Shown in pieces: positions 1 to 8,748 of a DNA stretch of 64,000 nt. This DNA comes from Actinacidiphila yeochonensis CN732. Its GTDB lineage: Bacteria; Actinomycetota; Actinomycetes; Streptomycetales; Streptomycetaceae. The stretch covers positions 1 through 64,000 of the forward strand of contig NZ_JQNR01000003.1 of NCBI RefSeq assembly GCF_000745345.1, written 5' to 3'. A model generated the notes under the pieces. The model worked only from the letters and a program-made list of their open reading frames with translations. It had not been told where the DNA came from and ran no database searches. Both the position numbers and the translations under genes were made by a program. The first letter of the stretch is position 1; the number at the start of each line of letters is the position of its first letter.

Positions 1-1123
1 CCGCGGACTTGCTCGGCACCAGCCCGACCTCGGCCAGCAGGTCGGCCACCGGTGCGAGCTCGGTGACCTGCGCGTGCGGCAGCTCGGCCAGGGCGGCGGC
101 CAGGGTGCGCTCGTCCAGGTCGGCGAGTTCGCCCTGGCCGAAAAGCGCTCTGGACGCGGCCACGACAGCCGCGCACTGGTCCGCACCGTGCACCAGTGTG
201 GTCAGCTCCTCGGCGAGCGCCCGCTGCCCCGCCCGGGCCTGGGGCCGCTCGGCGGTGGCGCGCTCCAGCTCCTCGATCTCCTCCCGGGAGCGGAAGGAGA
301 AGGTGCGCAGGTAGCGGGGGACGTCGCGGTCGTCGCTGTTGAGCCAGAACTGGTAGAAGGCGTACGGGGTGGTCAGCTCGGGGTCGAGCCAGACCGCGCC
401 GCCCTCCGTCTTGCCGAACTTGGTGCCGTCGGCCTTGGTGAGCAGGTTCTGGGTGAGCGCGTGGGCCGGTCCGTGCGGCTGGTTGCCCAGGACGCGGCGG
501 ATCAGGTCGAGCCCGGCGGTGATGTTGCCCCACTGGTCGCTGCCGCCGATCTGCAGGGTGCAGCCGTGCCGCCGGTACAGCTCCAGGTAGTCCAGCGACT
601 GGAGGATCACGTAGCTGAACTCGGTGTAGCTCATGCCCTCGCCGTCGAGGCGGGTCTTGACCGTCTCGCGGGCGAGCATCTGGTTGACGCTGAAGTGCTT
701 GCCGAAGTCGCGGAGCAGCTCCAGCGCGGACAGGCCCTCGGTCCACTCGTAGTTGTCGACCAGGAGTGCCTGGGCGTCGCCCGCGGAGTCGAAGTCGAGG
801 AAGGCGCCGAGCTGCCCGCGCAGGGCGGCGACCCACTCGCGTACCGTCTCCACGTCGTTGAGCACCCGCTCGGCGCTGGGCTTCGGGTCGCCGATCAGAC
901 CGGTGGCACCGCCGACCAGGGCGATCGGCCGGTGGCCGGCGAGCTGGAAGCGGCGCAGGGTGAGGATCTGGGTGAGGTGCCCGACATGGAGGCTGCTCGC
1001 GGTCGGGTCGAAGCCGCAATACAGGCTGACGGGACCGTCCGCGAGCGCCTTACGGAGGGCGTCCTCGTCGGTGGTCTGGGCGAGTACGCCCCGCCACCGC
1101 AGCTCGTCGACGATGTCCGTCAC
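1..1123 (-). CDS. tyrS: Tyrosyl-tRNA synthetase, 3' end cut by window edge
   Basis: Class I aminoacyl-tRNA synthetase that charges tRNA-Tyr in the cytoplasm. The frame is open from a GTG at 1123 down to base 1, so about 374 residues are visible and the C-terminal S4-like RNA-binding part is mostly outside the window. The N-terminus begins [12 protein letters not shown], as in actinobacterial TyrS. The HIGH-type signature appears as HVGHL near residue 46, the tyrosine/ATP pocket includes the GGSDQWGNI block, and the KMSKS-equivalent loop reads KFGKT near residue 234. The preceding gene on the same strand is the DNA glycosylase, 195 bases upstream, so they could share a transcript, but I see no clear terminator or promoter between them. 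Identification is firm; only the 3' end is unknown. Confidence 0.96.
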   Translation of the reverse strand, partial: MTDIVDELRWRGVLAQTTDEDALRKALADGPVSLYCGFDPTASSLHVGHLTQILTLRRFQLAGHRPIALVGGATGLIGDPKPSAERVLNDVETVREWVAALRGQLGAFLDFDSAGDAQALLVDNYEWTEGLSALELLRDFGKHFSVNQMLARETVKTRLDGEGMSYTEFSYVILQSLDYLELYRRHGCTLQIGGSDQWGNITAGLDLIRRVLGNQPHGPAHALTQNLLTKADGTKFGKTEGGAVWLDPELTTPYAFYQFWLNSDDRDVPRYLRTFSFRSREEIEELERATAERPQARAGQRALAEELTTLVHGADQCAAVVAASRALFGQGELADLDERTLAAALAELPHAQVTELAPVADLLAEVGLVPSKSA

Positions 1124-1318
1124 GGTGTCCGTGTCTCCTCTACTGCGTGCTGCTTGCCGGTGGATGGTGCTCGGTGCCGCCTCGCCGGCGGCTGAGCGGT
1201 GTCTCGGGTGCCTCCCGGATGCGGCCCCTCACGTCCTGGGCCGCCGTCCCGGCGGGCGGGTCTCAGCGTGTCCGAGGTTACGGGATCAGGGCAAACCCGT
1301 TTCCCGCGCCGTCCCCGT

Positions 1319-1966
1319 TCAGCGCCGCCTGCGCGGGCTGTGGGCCCGGTACGGACTGACGCTGGGCTCGCCGTCGATCCAGTAGCGCCAGGGGTGGGCC
1401 GCCCCGTCACCGCCGACCCCCGTGCGCGGCCCGCTGCGGACGGCCGCCGGCGGCGCGGGGGTGCCGGCGAGGACGCGGAAGGGGCCGCCGGCGGCGCAGG
1501 CGTCGGAGCCGTTCAGGGTGCGGTCGACGTCGAGGGCGGTGGCCAGCCGGGCGGGGCCCTGCGCGAGGTCGCTGTCCCGGCGTGAGGTGGGGCGGTGCGG
1601 GCGGGCGAGTTCCGCGCCCCGGATGATCGCGCCGGCCCGCAGCAGTACCCCGGAGGGACGGCCCACGGGTCCGCAGACCAGGTTCAGGCAGTTCCACATG
1701 CCGTAGGTGAAGTAGACGTAGGTGTGCCCGGGCGGTCCGAACATCACGGCGTTGCGGTCGGTGCGTCCGCGGTAGGCGTGGGAGCCGGGGTCGTTGGGCC
1801 CGTCGTAGGCCTCCACCTCGGTGAGGCGCAGTTCGATCGGCCCCGCGCCGGTGTGGCGCACCAGGACGCGTCCGAGCAGGTCGGGTGCGATCTCCAGGAC
1901 AGGCCGGTCGAAGAAGGAGCGGTCGAGCGGGGTCCGTTCCGGCGGTGTGGGCACGGGGGTGGGCAC
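1319..1966 (-). CDS. DNA-3-methyladenine glycosylase (AAG/MPG family)
   Basis: Base-excision repair enzyme that removes alkylated purines such as 3-methyladenine. About 215 residues, the usual length for the family. The catalytic-glutamate block reads [20 protein letters not shown], and the characteristic [10 protein letters not shown] and GVLLRAG segments follow; these form the nucleotide-flipping pocket in the family. Three in-frame GTG codons (1972, 1966, 1954) precede the conserved [16 protein letters not shown] stretch. I chose 1966 because a -10-like TACGCT (1975-1980 on the minus strand) ends eight bases upstream, which suggests a leaderless transcript. It is divergent from the PEBP gene. 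Residues before the conserved start are Pro-rich and would not fold, so the longer open frame is not credible. Confidence 0.9.
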   Translation of the reverse strand: MPTPVPTPPERTPLDRSFFDRPVLEIAPDLLGRVLVRHTGAGPIELRLTEVEAYDGPNDPGSHAYRGRTDRNAVMFGPPGHTYVYFTYGMWNCLNLVCGPVGRPSGVLLRAGAIIRGAELARPHRPTSRRDSDLAQGPARLATALDVDRTLNGSDACAAGGPFRVLAGTPAPPAAVRSGPRTGVGGDGAAHPWRYWIDGEPSVSPYRAHSPRRRR

Positions 1967-2102
1967 GGGCACCGAGCGTAGTGGACGCCGACCGGCGGGT
2001 GGTCGGGGCGTCGGCGGGGGTGCGCGGGCGCCCGGGTCATAGGCTCGGGGCGCAAGAGGTGTCGATCGGGGTCCGCACAGGACTCCCGCAGGAGGTGTCC
2101 AG

Positions 2103-2642
2103 GTGACCGAGAAAGCACGGCGGCCGCTCCCCCATGACTTCCATCCGCCGGTGGCGTCGTTCTCGGTGGAGAGCGACGACGTGGCGCCGGGTGGCTCCCT
2201 GAAGCAGGACCAGGTGTTCGCGGGCGGGAACACCTCGCCGCAGCTGCGCTGGTCGGGCTTCCCCGAGGGGACGAAGAGCGTCGCCGTCACCTGCTACGAC
2301 CCGGACGCGCCGACCGGGAGCGGCTTCTGGCACTGGACGGTCTTCGACCTGCCGGTGTCGGTGACGGAGCTGCCGGCCGGTGCCGGCTCCGGGAGCTTCC
2401 CGGGGCTGCCGTCCGGCGCGGTCCACGTGCGCAACGACTACGGCACGCGGGACTTCGGCGGCGCGGCCCCGCCGCCCGGTGACGGCGAGCACCGCTACGT
2501 GTTCACCGTCTACGCGGTGGACGCCGAGAAGCTGGGCGTGGACGCCGACGCCTCGCCGGCGGTGGTCGGGTTCAACCTGCGCTTCCACGCGATCGGGCGG
2601 GCGCAGCTGGTCGGTACGTACGAGGTGCCGGCCGAGGGCTGA
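2103..2642 (+). CDS. YbhB/YbcL family (PEBP/Raf kinase inhibitor-like) protein
   Basis: A 179-residue phosphatidylethanolamine-binding-protein fold. The ligand-pocket signatures are visible: the segment around [29 protein letters not shown] holds the DPDAP motif, followed by [10 protein letters not shown] and later the [11 protein letters not shown] strand. Bacterial YbhB/YbcL proteins have no established substrate; binding of small anions or lipids is family knowledge, not seen here. No signal peptide, so probably cytoplasmic. The GTG start is preceded by AGGAGGT at good spacing, which fixes it. Divergently transcribed from the DNA glycosylase with about 135 bases between starts. Family call is firm, role unknown. 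Confidence 0.93.
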   Translation: MTEKARRPLPHDFHPPVASFSVESDDVAPGGSLKQDQVFAGGNTSPQLRWSGFPEGTKSVAVTCYDPDAPTGSGFWHWTVFDLPVSVTELPAGAGSGSFPGLPSGAVHVRNDYGTRDFGGAAPPPGDGEHRYVFTVYAVDAEKLGVDADASPAVVGFNLRFHAIGRAQLVGTYEVPAEG

Positions 2643-3159
2643 GCTCAGCCGGTGCGGTGCTCCTGCCCGGCCCCTCTCCCGGGGCCGCGGGGGCTGCCGC
2701 AGCGGGGCCGGGTCCCGGTCCGGGGTGCGACGTCCTGAGCACTCCGGTGGCGGACCCGGCCCCGCGTGCGTTGCGGGCAGCCGTGGTCCGCCGGATGCCG
2801 CGGAGCCGGCTTTCGGCGGTGAATTCCGTTGCGTCCGGGGCCTGTTGAGCGGACAGTAGGGGGGCCGGCGGTCGACCGGCTCCTCGGTCCCGCGGACCGG
2901 GCGGGCTGTCGCGTGCCGGCTGGCCGGCACCGCCTCGGCGGGGACGCCGGCCGGCTGTGCTGAGCGGTACCCGCCGCGCGCCGCCGGTCGTCTGCCGGAG
3001 CCCGGTCCGCAACCGGGTGTCCGCGCCGGACCCACGCGCTCCGGATGCCCGGCCCTCGGGCGACGGCATCCGGAGCGCCGCGCTTCCCCGCGCCGGAAGG
3101 CCCGGGCCGCGTCATCCGTTCGTCCCCTCGTCCGTTCGTTCTCTCGTCCGTTCATCCGT
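2643..3159. other. 517-base intergenic stretch, no gene seen; holds a 14-bp-stem hairpin
   Basis: Open frames here on both strands are Arg/Pro/Gly-rich and show no conserved motif, so I call none of them. A perfect 14-base inverted repeat, GCGCTCCGGATGCC at 3036-3049 and its complement at 3065-3078 with a 15-base loop, is terminator-like. It could end transcription of the PEBP gene or of the truncated recombinase. The right end is a simple repeat described separately. Confidence 0.6.
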
Positions 3160-3163
3160 TCAA
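3112..3163. repeat. Simple CGTCCGTT-type repeat at the broken end of the recombinase
   Basis: About 52 bases built from variants of an 8-base unit (ATCCGTTC, GTCCGTTC, GTTCGTTC). It starts exactly where recognisable recombinase coding sequence stops, so it marks the deletion or slippage junction that truncated the gene. Confidence 0.75.
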
Positions 3164-3741
3164 CCGTCGTGCGAGCCCTTCAGCTCTCCGGTGAGGAACT
3201 CCAGGCCGACGTCGCTCGCTTTGAGTTCCTCGGCGAGCATGGCGAGTTCGATGCCGCGGCCGAGGCGCTTGTGCTCGTGCACGACGAGGGTGACGGCGAT
3301 GCCGGAGGAGCGGATCTCACCGGCGAGCTTCACAGCGGCCTCCAGCTCGGGGCGCTTGGTAGCGCGGGTAGAGATCTTCTCCGAGAAGACCCGGGTCACC
3401 CCGGCCTCGGCGAGGGAGTCGAGTTGTGCGTCGAGGGACTGGCGGGCGGTCGAGGCTCGGGCGTAGCCGAGGCTGACGTGTCCGACCGGTCCGGCGCCAG
3501 CGCGCACGGGCCGGGGCAGTTCGGTCCACGCCGAGCCCGGCTTGCGTACGGCGGGGGTCGGGACGCTGAGGGCCTTGGCGAGTTGGGGTACGAGGCGGAA
3601 GCGGGCGGTGTGGTACTGGACAGCCACCTTGTTTTTGCCGGTCCGGCACGGGGAGCCCGTGGGGGCGGCGCAGGTGGACATCGGGCAGTCGTGTGATTCC
3701 ACGCGCTTGAAGTCGTCGCTCACAAGCCCGGACCGTTTCAT
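3160..3741 (-). pseudogene. Serine recombinase/resolvase, truncated after the catalytic domain
   Basis: 193 residues. Residues 1-60 form a small Cys-rich module of the type CPxxxC...PCRT followed by H, seen in actinobacterial mobile-element proteins. It is followed by a resolvase catalytic domain from about residue 90: LGYARASTARQSLDAQL carries the nucleophilic serine (the S of ARAST), and the VHEHKRLGRG segment supplies catalytic-domain arginine. The chain stops right after LEFLTGELKGSHD, a point where full-length relatives continue into the long E helix and a C-terminal helix-turn-helix. Those parts are missing, and no single-base correction recovers them, so this is a genuine truncation. 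A free catalytic domain without the DNA-binding domain is unlikely to recombine DNA. The start codon overlaps the first of the GTTTCA half-sites. Likely the remnant of an integrated element. Confidence 0.85.
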
Positions 3742-3846
3742 GAGGGTGTTTCAGACGTCCAGTCGTTTGAAACGACTCATGAAACATGATCGCCGCAGGT
3801 GGACCGCCGGGCGGCCGGGTGTTTCACGAGCGACCACCTATGAAAC
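3735..3846. promoter_or_regulatory. Cluster of six GTTTCA/TGAAAC half-sites upstream of the recombinase fragment
   Basis: GTTTCA at 3735, 3748 and 3821 and TGAAAC at 3768, 3780 and 3841. The core is a 17-base palindrome AGTCGTTTGAAACGACT (3761-3777). Around it, GTTTCATGAG (3735-3744) and its exact complement CTCATGAAAC (3776-3785) form a second, nested inverted repeat. The outermost half-site overlaps the recombinase start codon. The layout suits either a recombination (res-like) site with several dimer-binding subsites or an operator array for an element-borne repressor. Function is inferred. Confidence 0.7.
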
Positions 3847-3957
3847 AGCCACCAAGCCCGCACCATGATCAATCTCAGTGCCAACCACGGTTCCATTGTC
3901 TCCGAAGCCGGACACGGACGCATCGGCCTGACGGGCGCACCACCTCGAAAGTTCTTG

Positions 3958-5337
3958 TCAGGCTCCGCCCCAGACGGCTGCGTCCGTGCCCCACAGACCC
4001 GGCGGGCGTGCCCAGTTCACCGGGCCTCCCTCGTACGACACCGGCGGCAGCGCATGCCGCAGCCGGCCCATGGGGCTGTCAGTCTCGGTCAGCCAGCGCC
4101 CGGCGTCGAAGCCATCATCCTCGCCCGGAGCGGGGGCCAGGTCGTGGACCAGCCAGTGGGCGGTCTGCGTCAGAGCCAGGCGGACCAGCCTGGTGCCGCC
4201 CGTGCGGTGCTGCTCGGTGAGCGCGCGCAGCACCCCGGCCGCCAGCAGATAGCCGGTGCCGTGGTCGAGCGCCTGGGCGGGCAGCGCGCCGGGCGAGTCC
4301 GGCGAGTCCTCCAGTTCGGCGATGCCGGTGGCCACTTGGACCAGGCTGTCGAAGCCGCGCCGCTCGTGCCACGGCCCGTAACGGCCCCACGCGGACAGCT
4401 GGGCGATCACCAGACCCGGACGACGCCCGGCGAGCGCCTCGGGCGTCAGCCCGAACCGGTCCAGCGCGCCCGGCCGGTAACCGGTAACCACCACATGCGC
4501 CTCGTCGAGCAGCCCCTCGAAGACCCGGCGGCCGGTGGCGTCACCCAGGTCCAGGGTGGTCGAGCGTTTCCCCATCCCCGTGTCGTTGTGGGCCTCCTGG
4601 CTCTCCGCCAGCTGTGGGGCGTCGATCCGCAGCACGTCCGCCCCCAGCAGCGCCAGCGTTCGGGTGGCGACCGGCCCGGCGAGCACCCGGGTCAGATCCA
4701 GAACACGCAGCCCTGCGCACGGCAGCGCGGCGTCACCGAGCACCCGGTTCGGGGCGTCGGCGACGCGCGCTGTCGTCAGCAGCGGCTGCCCCGCGACCAG
4801 GACCCCCTGCTCGCTCTTGGCCCACTCCTCGGGACTGCGTGCCGCGACGGCCAGACCGCCCGCCGCGTACACGGTCTCCTCCACCTCCAGCGCGGTACGC
4901 CCCGCGATCGCCCCGGCCACCGCCTCCTCGCTGGCGTCCCCCGGCACCCCGAGAGCGGTGAGCAACCGGGCCCGATGGTGCGGGTAGTTGGCGTGCGTAC
5001 GGACCCATCCATCGGCCGCCCGCCAGAACCGGGACAGCGGCGCGAAGGTCGACCACGCCTGCCCGTCGACCCGCACCAGCCGGTCGCTGAGGAACGCCGT
5101 CGCGACCGACTCGTCGTCGACCCGCACCCGGGGCACGGGCCGCCCCGTGCGTACGGAAGTGAGCTCGGCGGCCGCGAGCGAGCACACCGCGACAGTGGCC
5201 CGCGCCAGCTCCATGACGGGCAGCCGCGCCGGCAGTCCGCCGGACGGACCGCCGTAGGACACCCGGTCGAGCAGAGAAGAATCGGCACCCAGTGCCGCCC
5301 AAGCCTGCGAAGCACCTGCGAAGATTGGAGGTCTCAC
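3958..5337 (-). CDS. CaiB/BaiF-type (class III) CoA transferase, double-domain
   Basis: 459 residues; transfers CoA between carboxylic acids in the cytoplasm. The clear family block lies in the C-terminal half: GLRVLDLTRVLAGPVATRTLALLGADVLRI is the classic CoA-transferase III opening, followed by GKRSTTLDL and the RPGALDRFGLTPEAL segment. Residues 1-210 look like a degenerate copy of the same fold (GLAVAARSPEEWAKSEQG resembles the second-domain part), so the protein seems to be a tandem or swapped-domain variant. The substrate cannot be told. The GTG at 5337 lies about six bases after a -10-like CATAGT, suggesting a leaderless transcript. A 15-base palindrome overlaps this promoter. It sits alone beside a mobile-element remnant, so acquisition by transfer is possible. 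Confidence 0.85.
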   Translation of the reverse strand: MRPPIFAGASQAWAALGADSSLLDRVSYGGPSGGLPARLPVMELARATVAVCSLAAAELTSVRTGRPVPRVRVDDESVATAFLSDRLVRVDGQAWSTFAPLSRFWRAADGWVRTHANYPHHRARLLTALGVPGDASEEAVAGAIAGRTALEVEETVYAAGGLAVAARSPEEWAKSEQGVLVAGQPLLTTARVADAPNRVLGDAALPCAGLRVLDLTRVLAGPVATRTLALLGADVLRIDAPQLAESQEAHNDTGMGKRSTTLDLGDATGRRVFEGLLDEAHVVVTGYRPGALDRFGLTPEALAGRRPGLVIAQLSAWGRYGPWHERRGFDSLVQVATGIAELEDSPDSPGALPAQALDHGTGYLLAAGVLRALTEQHRTGGTRLVRLALTQTAHWLVHDLAPAPGEDDGFDAGRWLTETDSPMGRLRHALPPVSYEGGPVNWARPPGLWGTDAAVWGGA

Positions 5338-5347
5338 ACCCGCACTA

Positions 5348-5362
5348 TGGCACTAAGTGCCA
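5348..5362. promoter_or_regulatory. Perfect palindrome TGGCACTAAGTGCCA over the CoA-transferase promoter
   Basis: Seven-base arms around one central base. On the minus strand it lies immediately upstream of, and partly overlapping, the putative -10 CATAGT of the CoA-transferase gene. The position is that of a repressor operator (TetR- or GntR-sized site). No regulator gene is adjacent. Confidence 0.6.
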
Positions 5363-5528
5363 CCTACAGGAAGGGTCCCGGGCGCCGTTCCTCGCTTCGC
5401 CGCACGCGATTGGTCGGCGGCGTGCGCCGGGGAGCGAGGGCGGGGCACAGGCCCGGGGAAATTGCGTTGTCGGGCCCTGGGGCCGGGGGCACTCTGGTCC
5501 CACTGCGACGACCCGTGAGGTGGGTGGA

Positions 5529-6029
5529 ATGCGCGAGACCCTGGTACTGAACGCGAGCTTCGAGCCGTTGTCGACGGTGTCCCTGCACCGGGCGGTCGTG
5601 CTGGTGATGCAGGACAAGGCGGTGGTGGAGCAGGCCCATCCGGGGCTGCGGGTGCGCGCGGCGCAGGTGGAGATACCGGTGCCGCAGGTGATCAGGCTGT
5701 GCCGGTACGTCCGGGTGCCGTTCCGACAACGCGCGCCGTGGTCGCGGCGGGGGGTGCTGGTGCGGGACCGCCACCGGTGCGCCTACTGCGGCCGGCGGGC
5801 CACGACCGTGGACCACGTGCAGCCGAGGTCCCGGGGCGGCGGCGACACCTGGCTGAACACGGTGGCGGCATGCTCCGAGGACAACCAGCGCAAGGCGGAC
5901 CGCACGCCGGAGCAGGCGGGGATGCGGCTGCTGGTGCGGCCGTTCGAGCCGACCCCGGCGGACGCGCTGCTGCTGGCGCTCGGGGTGCGCGGCCGCGCCG
6001 GGCTGGAGTGGCTGGCCGCGCCGGCCTGA
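5529..6029 (+). CDS. HNH endonuclease family protein
   Basis: 166 residues. The C-terminal half has a complete HNH signature: CAYCGRRATTVDHVQPRSRGG gives the first zinc-binding CxxC pair and the catalytic DH, then WLNTVAACSEDNQRKADRTPEQAGMRL gives the second metal half and the N/K residues. The N-terminal half (VLNASFEPLSTVSLHRAVVL) is the DUF-type extension commonly found in actinobacterial chromosomal HNH proteins. Biological role is unknown; such genes are ubiquitous housekeeping-like neighbours rather than obvious toxins or homing enzymes. The start is the ATG at 5529, with GAGGTGG just upstream. A longer open frame upstream of it has no conserved content. Confidence 0.92.
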   Translation: MRETLVLNASFEPLSTVSLHRAVVLVMQDKAVVEQAHPGLRVRAAQVEIPVPQVIRLCRYVRVPFRQRAPWSRRGVLVRDRHRCAYCGRRATTVDHVQPRSRGGGDTWLNTVAACSEDNQRKADRTPEQAGMRLLVRPFEPTPADALLLALGVRGRAGLEWLAAPA

Positions 6030-6083
6030 GCGGTGCCGGCGCGGGACGGGCCCCGGGGCGGGGAAGTCCAGGGGCCCGTCCGG

Positions 6084-6851
6084 CTATCCGAGCAGCAGTT
6101 GGACGATCGCTGCGAGGCCGACGGCGACGATGAGGCCGCGCAGCACCGCGGGCGGCAGTCGGCGGCCCACCCTGGCCCCGGCGATCCCGCCGAGGGTGGC
6201 TCCGGCGGCGACCAGTCCGACGGCCGCCCAGTCCATGTGGGCGGCGGCGATGAAGAAGACCGCGGCCACCCCGTTGACCAGGGCGGCCAGCACGTTCTTC
6301 AGGGCGTTGGCGCGTTGCAGCGTGGCGTCGAGCAGCAGGCCCATGAGGGAGAGGTAGAGGACGCCCTGGGCGGCGCCGAAGTAGCCGCCGTAGACGCTGG
6401 CGAGCAGGATGCCGACCGCCAGCAGCGGCCCGCCGTGCGCGGGGGCGGTGGTCCCGCTGCGCTCGCGGCGGGCCTGGAGGGCACGGGCCAGCCGCGGTTG
6501 GAGGACGACGAGGACGAGGGCGGCGGCGACCAGCGCCGGCACGATGGCGTCGAAGGCCTTGGACGGCAGGGTGACGAGCAGGACCGCGCCCGTCACTCCG
6601 CCGGCGAGGGCGATCACCCCGAGCCGGAGCAGCAGTCCGCGCTGGCCGCTGAGCTCGCGGCGGTAGCCGATGGCGCCGGCGACCGAGCCGGGGACCAGTC
6701 CGAGCGCGTTGGAGACGTTGGCGGTGACGGGGGGCAGGCCGACGGCGAGGAGGACGGGGAAGGTCAGCAGGGTTCCGGAGCCGACGACGGTGTTGATGGT
6801 GCCGGCGCCGACACCGGCGGCGAACACGGCGACAGCCTCTGCTGGGGACAT
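6084..6851 (-). CDS. TSUP family (TauE/SafE-like) membrane transporter
   Basis: 255 residues with about eight hydrophobic segments spread along the chain. The opening VGAGTINTVVGSGTLLTFPVLLAVGLPPVTANVSNALGL is the diagnostic TSUP repeat (GxGxxxxxxGSG...P...AN.SN), and a second, inverted-repeat copy occurs in the C-terminal half (GGYFGAAQGVLYLSLMGLL...ANALKN). Family members export sulfite, sulfoacetate or other organic anions; the substrate here cannot be read. Located in the cytoplasmic membrane. It is convergent with the HNH gene, with about 54 bases between stops. Confidence 0.92.
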   Translation of the reverse strand: MSPAEAVAVFAAGVGAGTINTVVGSGTLLTFPVLLAVGLPPVTANVSNALGLVPGSVAGAIGYRRELSGQRGLLLRLGVIALAGGVTGAVLLVTLPSKAFDAIVPALVAAALVLVVLQPRLARALQARRERSGTTAPAHGGPLLAVGILLASVYGGYFGAAQGVLYLSLMGLLLDATLQRANALKNVLAALVNGVAAVFFIAAAHMDWAAVGLVAAGATLGGIAGARVGRRLPPAVLRGLIVAVGLAAIVQLLLG

Positions 6852-6970
6852 GGCCCGTGATCATCGCACACCACGGCCGTCACCCGCCTGCCTGAATTCC
6901 TGCCGACTTCCCCCGGCCCGCCGCGAGCTGACGTGTGGTCAGTCCGCGGCAGGCCCGGGGTCGGCGGGAC

Positions 6971-7963
6971 TCAGTCCTTGTCGAACGGCGGGGCCTCGCG
7001 CCGGGGCGCCGGAGGGGCGGCCTGGCGTGCGGCGGGGACGCCTCCGCCGCCGTTCCCGTTGGCGGCGGGGCCGGGGGTGCCGGAGCCGGGGGCGCCGGGG
7101 ATGTTGACGATGCCGCCGAGGCCCTTGAGCGCGTCGTTCAGCTCGCTGGGGATGATCCAGAGCTTGTTGGACTCGCCGGCGGCGATCTTCGGCAGCATCT
7201 GGAGGTACTGGTAGGCCAGGAGCTTCTGGTCCGGGTCGCCGGCGTGGATGGACTCGAAGACGGTGCGGATGGCCTGTGCCTCGCCCTCGGCGCGCAGGGC
7301 CGCGGCCCGGGCCTCGCCCTCGGCGCGCAGGATCTGCGACTGCTTCTCGCCCTCCGCGGTGAGGATCTGCGACTGCCGGGTGCCCTCCGCGGTGAGGATC
7401 GCGGCGCGCTTGTCCCGGTCGGCGCGCATCTGCTTCTCCATCGAGTCCTGGATGGAGGTCGGCGGCTCGATCGCCTTGAGCTCGACGCGGTTGACGCGGA
7501 TGCCCCACTTGCCGGTGGCCTCGTCGAGGACGCCGCGCAGGGCGTGATTGATCTCCTCGCGCGAGGTGAGGGTGCGCTCCAGGTCCATGCCGCCGATGAT
7601 GTTGCGCAGGGTGGTGACGGTGAGCTGCTCGATCGCCTGGATGTAGCTGGCGACCTCGTAGGTGGCCGCTCGGGCGTCGGTGACCTGGTAGTAGATGACC
7701 GTGTCGATGTTCACGACCAGGTTGTCCTGGGTGATCACCGGCTGCGGCGGGAAGGGCACGACCTGCTCGCGCAGGTCGATGCGGTTGCGGATGGTGTCGA
7801 TGAACGGGACGACGATGTTCAACCCGGCGCTCAGGGTGCGGGTGTAGCGGCCGAAGCGCTCCACGATCGCGGCCGTGGCCTGGGGGATGACCTGGACCGT
7901 CCTGATGAGCGCGATGAAGACGAGCACCACCAGGATGATGAGGACGATGATGATGGGCTGCAT
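6971..7963 (-). CDS. SPFH/band-7 (stomatin-like) membrane protein
   Basis: 330 residues. An N-terminal hydrophobic helix (PIIIVLIILVVLVFIALI) anchors the protein. The prohibitin-homology domain follows from about residue 25 to 190 (VPQATAAIVERFGRYTRTL, then VVPFIDTIRNRIDLRE). Next comes a long charged coiled coil in which a nine-residue segment recurs (AILTAEGTRQSQILTAEGEKQSQILRAEGE). The C-terminus is Gly/Pro-rich. Bacterial SPFH proteins form membrane microdomain scaffolds or rings and are typically encoded beside an NfeD partner, exactly as here (NfeD upstream, same strand, about 180 bases between them). QmcA/slipin-like by length. Confidence 0.94.
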   Translation of the reverse strand: MQPIIIVLIILVVLVFIALIRTVQVIPQATAAIVERFGRYTRTLSAGLNIVVPFIDTIRNRIDLREQVVPFPPQPVITQDNLVVNIDTVIYYQVTDARAATYEVASYIQAIEQLTVTTLRNIIGGMDLERTLTSREEINHALRGVLDEATGKWGIRVNRVELKAIEPPTSIQDSMEKQMRADRDKRAAILTAEGTRQSQILTAEGEKQSQILRAEGEARAAALRAEGEAQAIRTVFESIHAGDPDQKLLAYQYLQMLPKIAAGESNKLWIIPSELNDALKGLGGIVNIPGAPGSGTPGPAANGNGGGGVPAARQAAPPAPRREAPPFDKD

Positions 7964-8140
7964 GGCCGCTCCCGGGCCGGTGGACTGGGGCTGATTCAGG
8001 TACTACGACATGATCAATTGTCGCAGACAGTAGGCGGGTCGGGGGCGGTTTCGGTGAATTCCCGCCCGTTGACGGCCGATTCGCTGCGGTGCGCGGTTCT
8101 TCCGGGACTTCGTCTTGACGCGTTCGCGGCCTGGTACCGC

Positions 8141-8563
8141 CTACATCACCACCGCGGTGGCCCCGTCGATCTCCACCACGTCCACCTGCGCTCCGGGGTC
8201 GAAGGCGCGGCCGTGCTCCAGGGAGCGCGCGGACCAGATCTCGCCGCCGAGCTTGATCCGGCCGCCGGCGCCGTCGTCCACCCGTTCCAGGACCACGGCC
8301 TGGCGTCCCCTGAGCGCGTCGACGTTGCTGCGCTGCTCCGGCCGCTGCCGGCCGCGGTACGCGAGGGGCCGCACGAAGACCAGCAGTGCGACGGAGACCA
8401 CGACGAACACGATCACCTGGGCGACGGCGCCGCCGCCCGCACCCGCGGCGACCGCGCCGCCCACGGCGCCCACCGCGAACATGCCGAACTCCGGCATCGC
8501 CGTGATCACCAGCGGGATGCCCAGCCCCACGGCGGCTACGAGCCACCACAACCATGCGTCCAC
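8141..8563 (-). CDS. NfeD family protein, partner of the SPFH protein
   Basis: About 140 residues. Two to three membrane segments at the N-terminus (WLWWLVAAVGLGIPLVIT and a later Ala/Gly/Val-rich segment) are followed by the OB-fold C-terminal domain of the short NfeD type, ending in PGAQVDVVEIDGATAVV, the typical final strand pair. Short NfeD proteins lack the serine-protease domain of long NfeD. I take the GTG at 8563 as start because a -10-like TACGAT lies seven bases before it, giving a leaderless message. A GTG eight codons upstream would overlap that promoter. It likely works with the downstream SPFH protein in membrane microdomains (family knowledge). Confidence 0.9.
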   Translation of the reverse strand: MDAWLWWLVAAVGLGIPLVITAMPEFGMFAVGAVGGAVAAGAGGGAVAQVIVFVVVSVALLVFVRPLAYRGRQRPEQRSNVDALRGRQAVVLERVDDGAGGRIKLGGEIWSARSLEHGRAFDPGAQVDVVEIDGATAVVM

Positions 8564-8748
8564 GGTGCCAATCGTAGGCGTACGCACCCCGGTTGCGGCA
8601 GTGCGCGCGGAACACCCCGGCCGTGGAAGGTGGTTGTGCGACCGGAGCCGCCCCCGCGCCCGGTCGCTCCGGGCCGCCGCGGGGCGGGCCGGAGGAGCGG
8701 GTGCCGGCGCCCTGGGTCACTCCGGGGCGGGCGGGCGGCGGCCCGGGG

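Noticed and set aside
2643-3159. Several frames of 60-165 codons in this interval
   Set aside because: All are low-complexity Arg/Pro/Ala translations on both strands without motif, start signal or codon bias.
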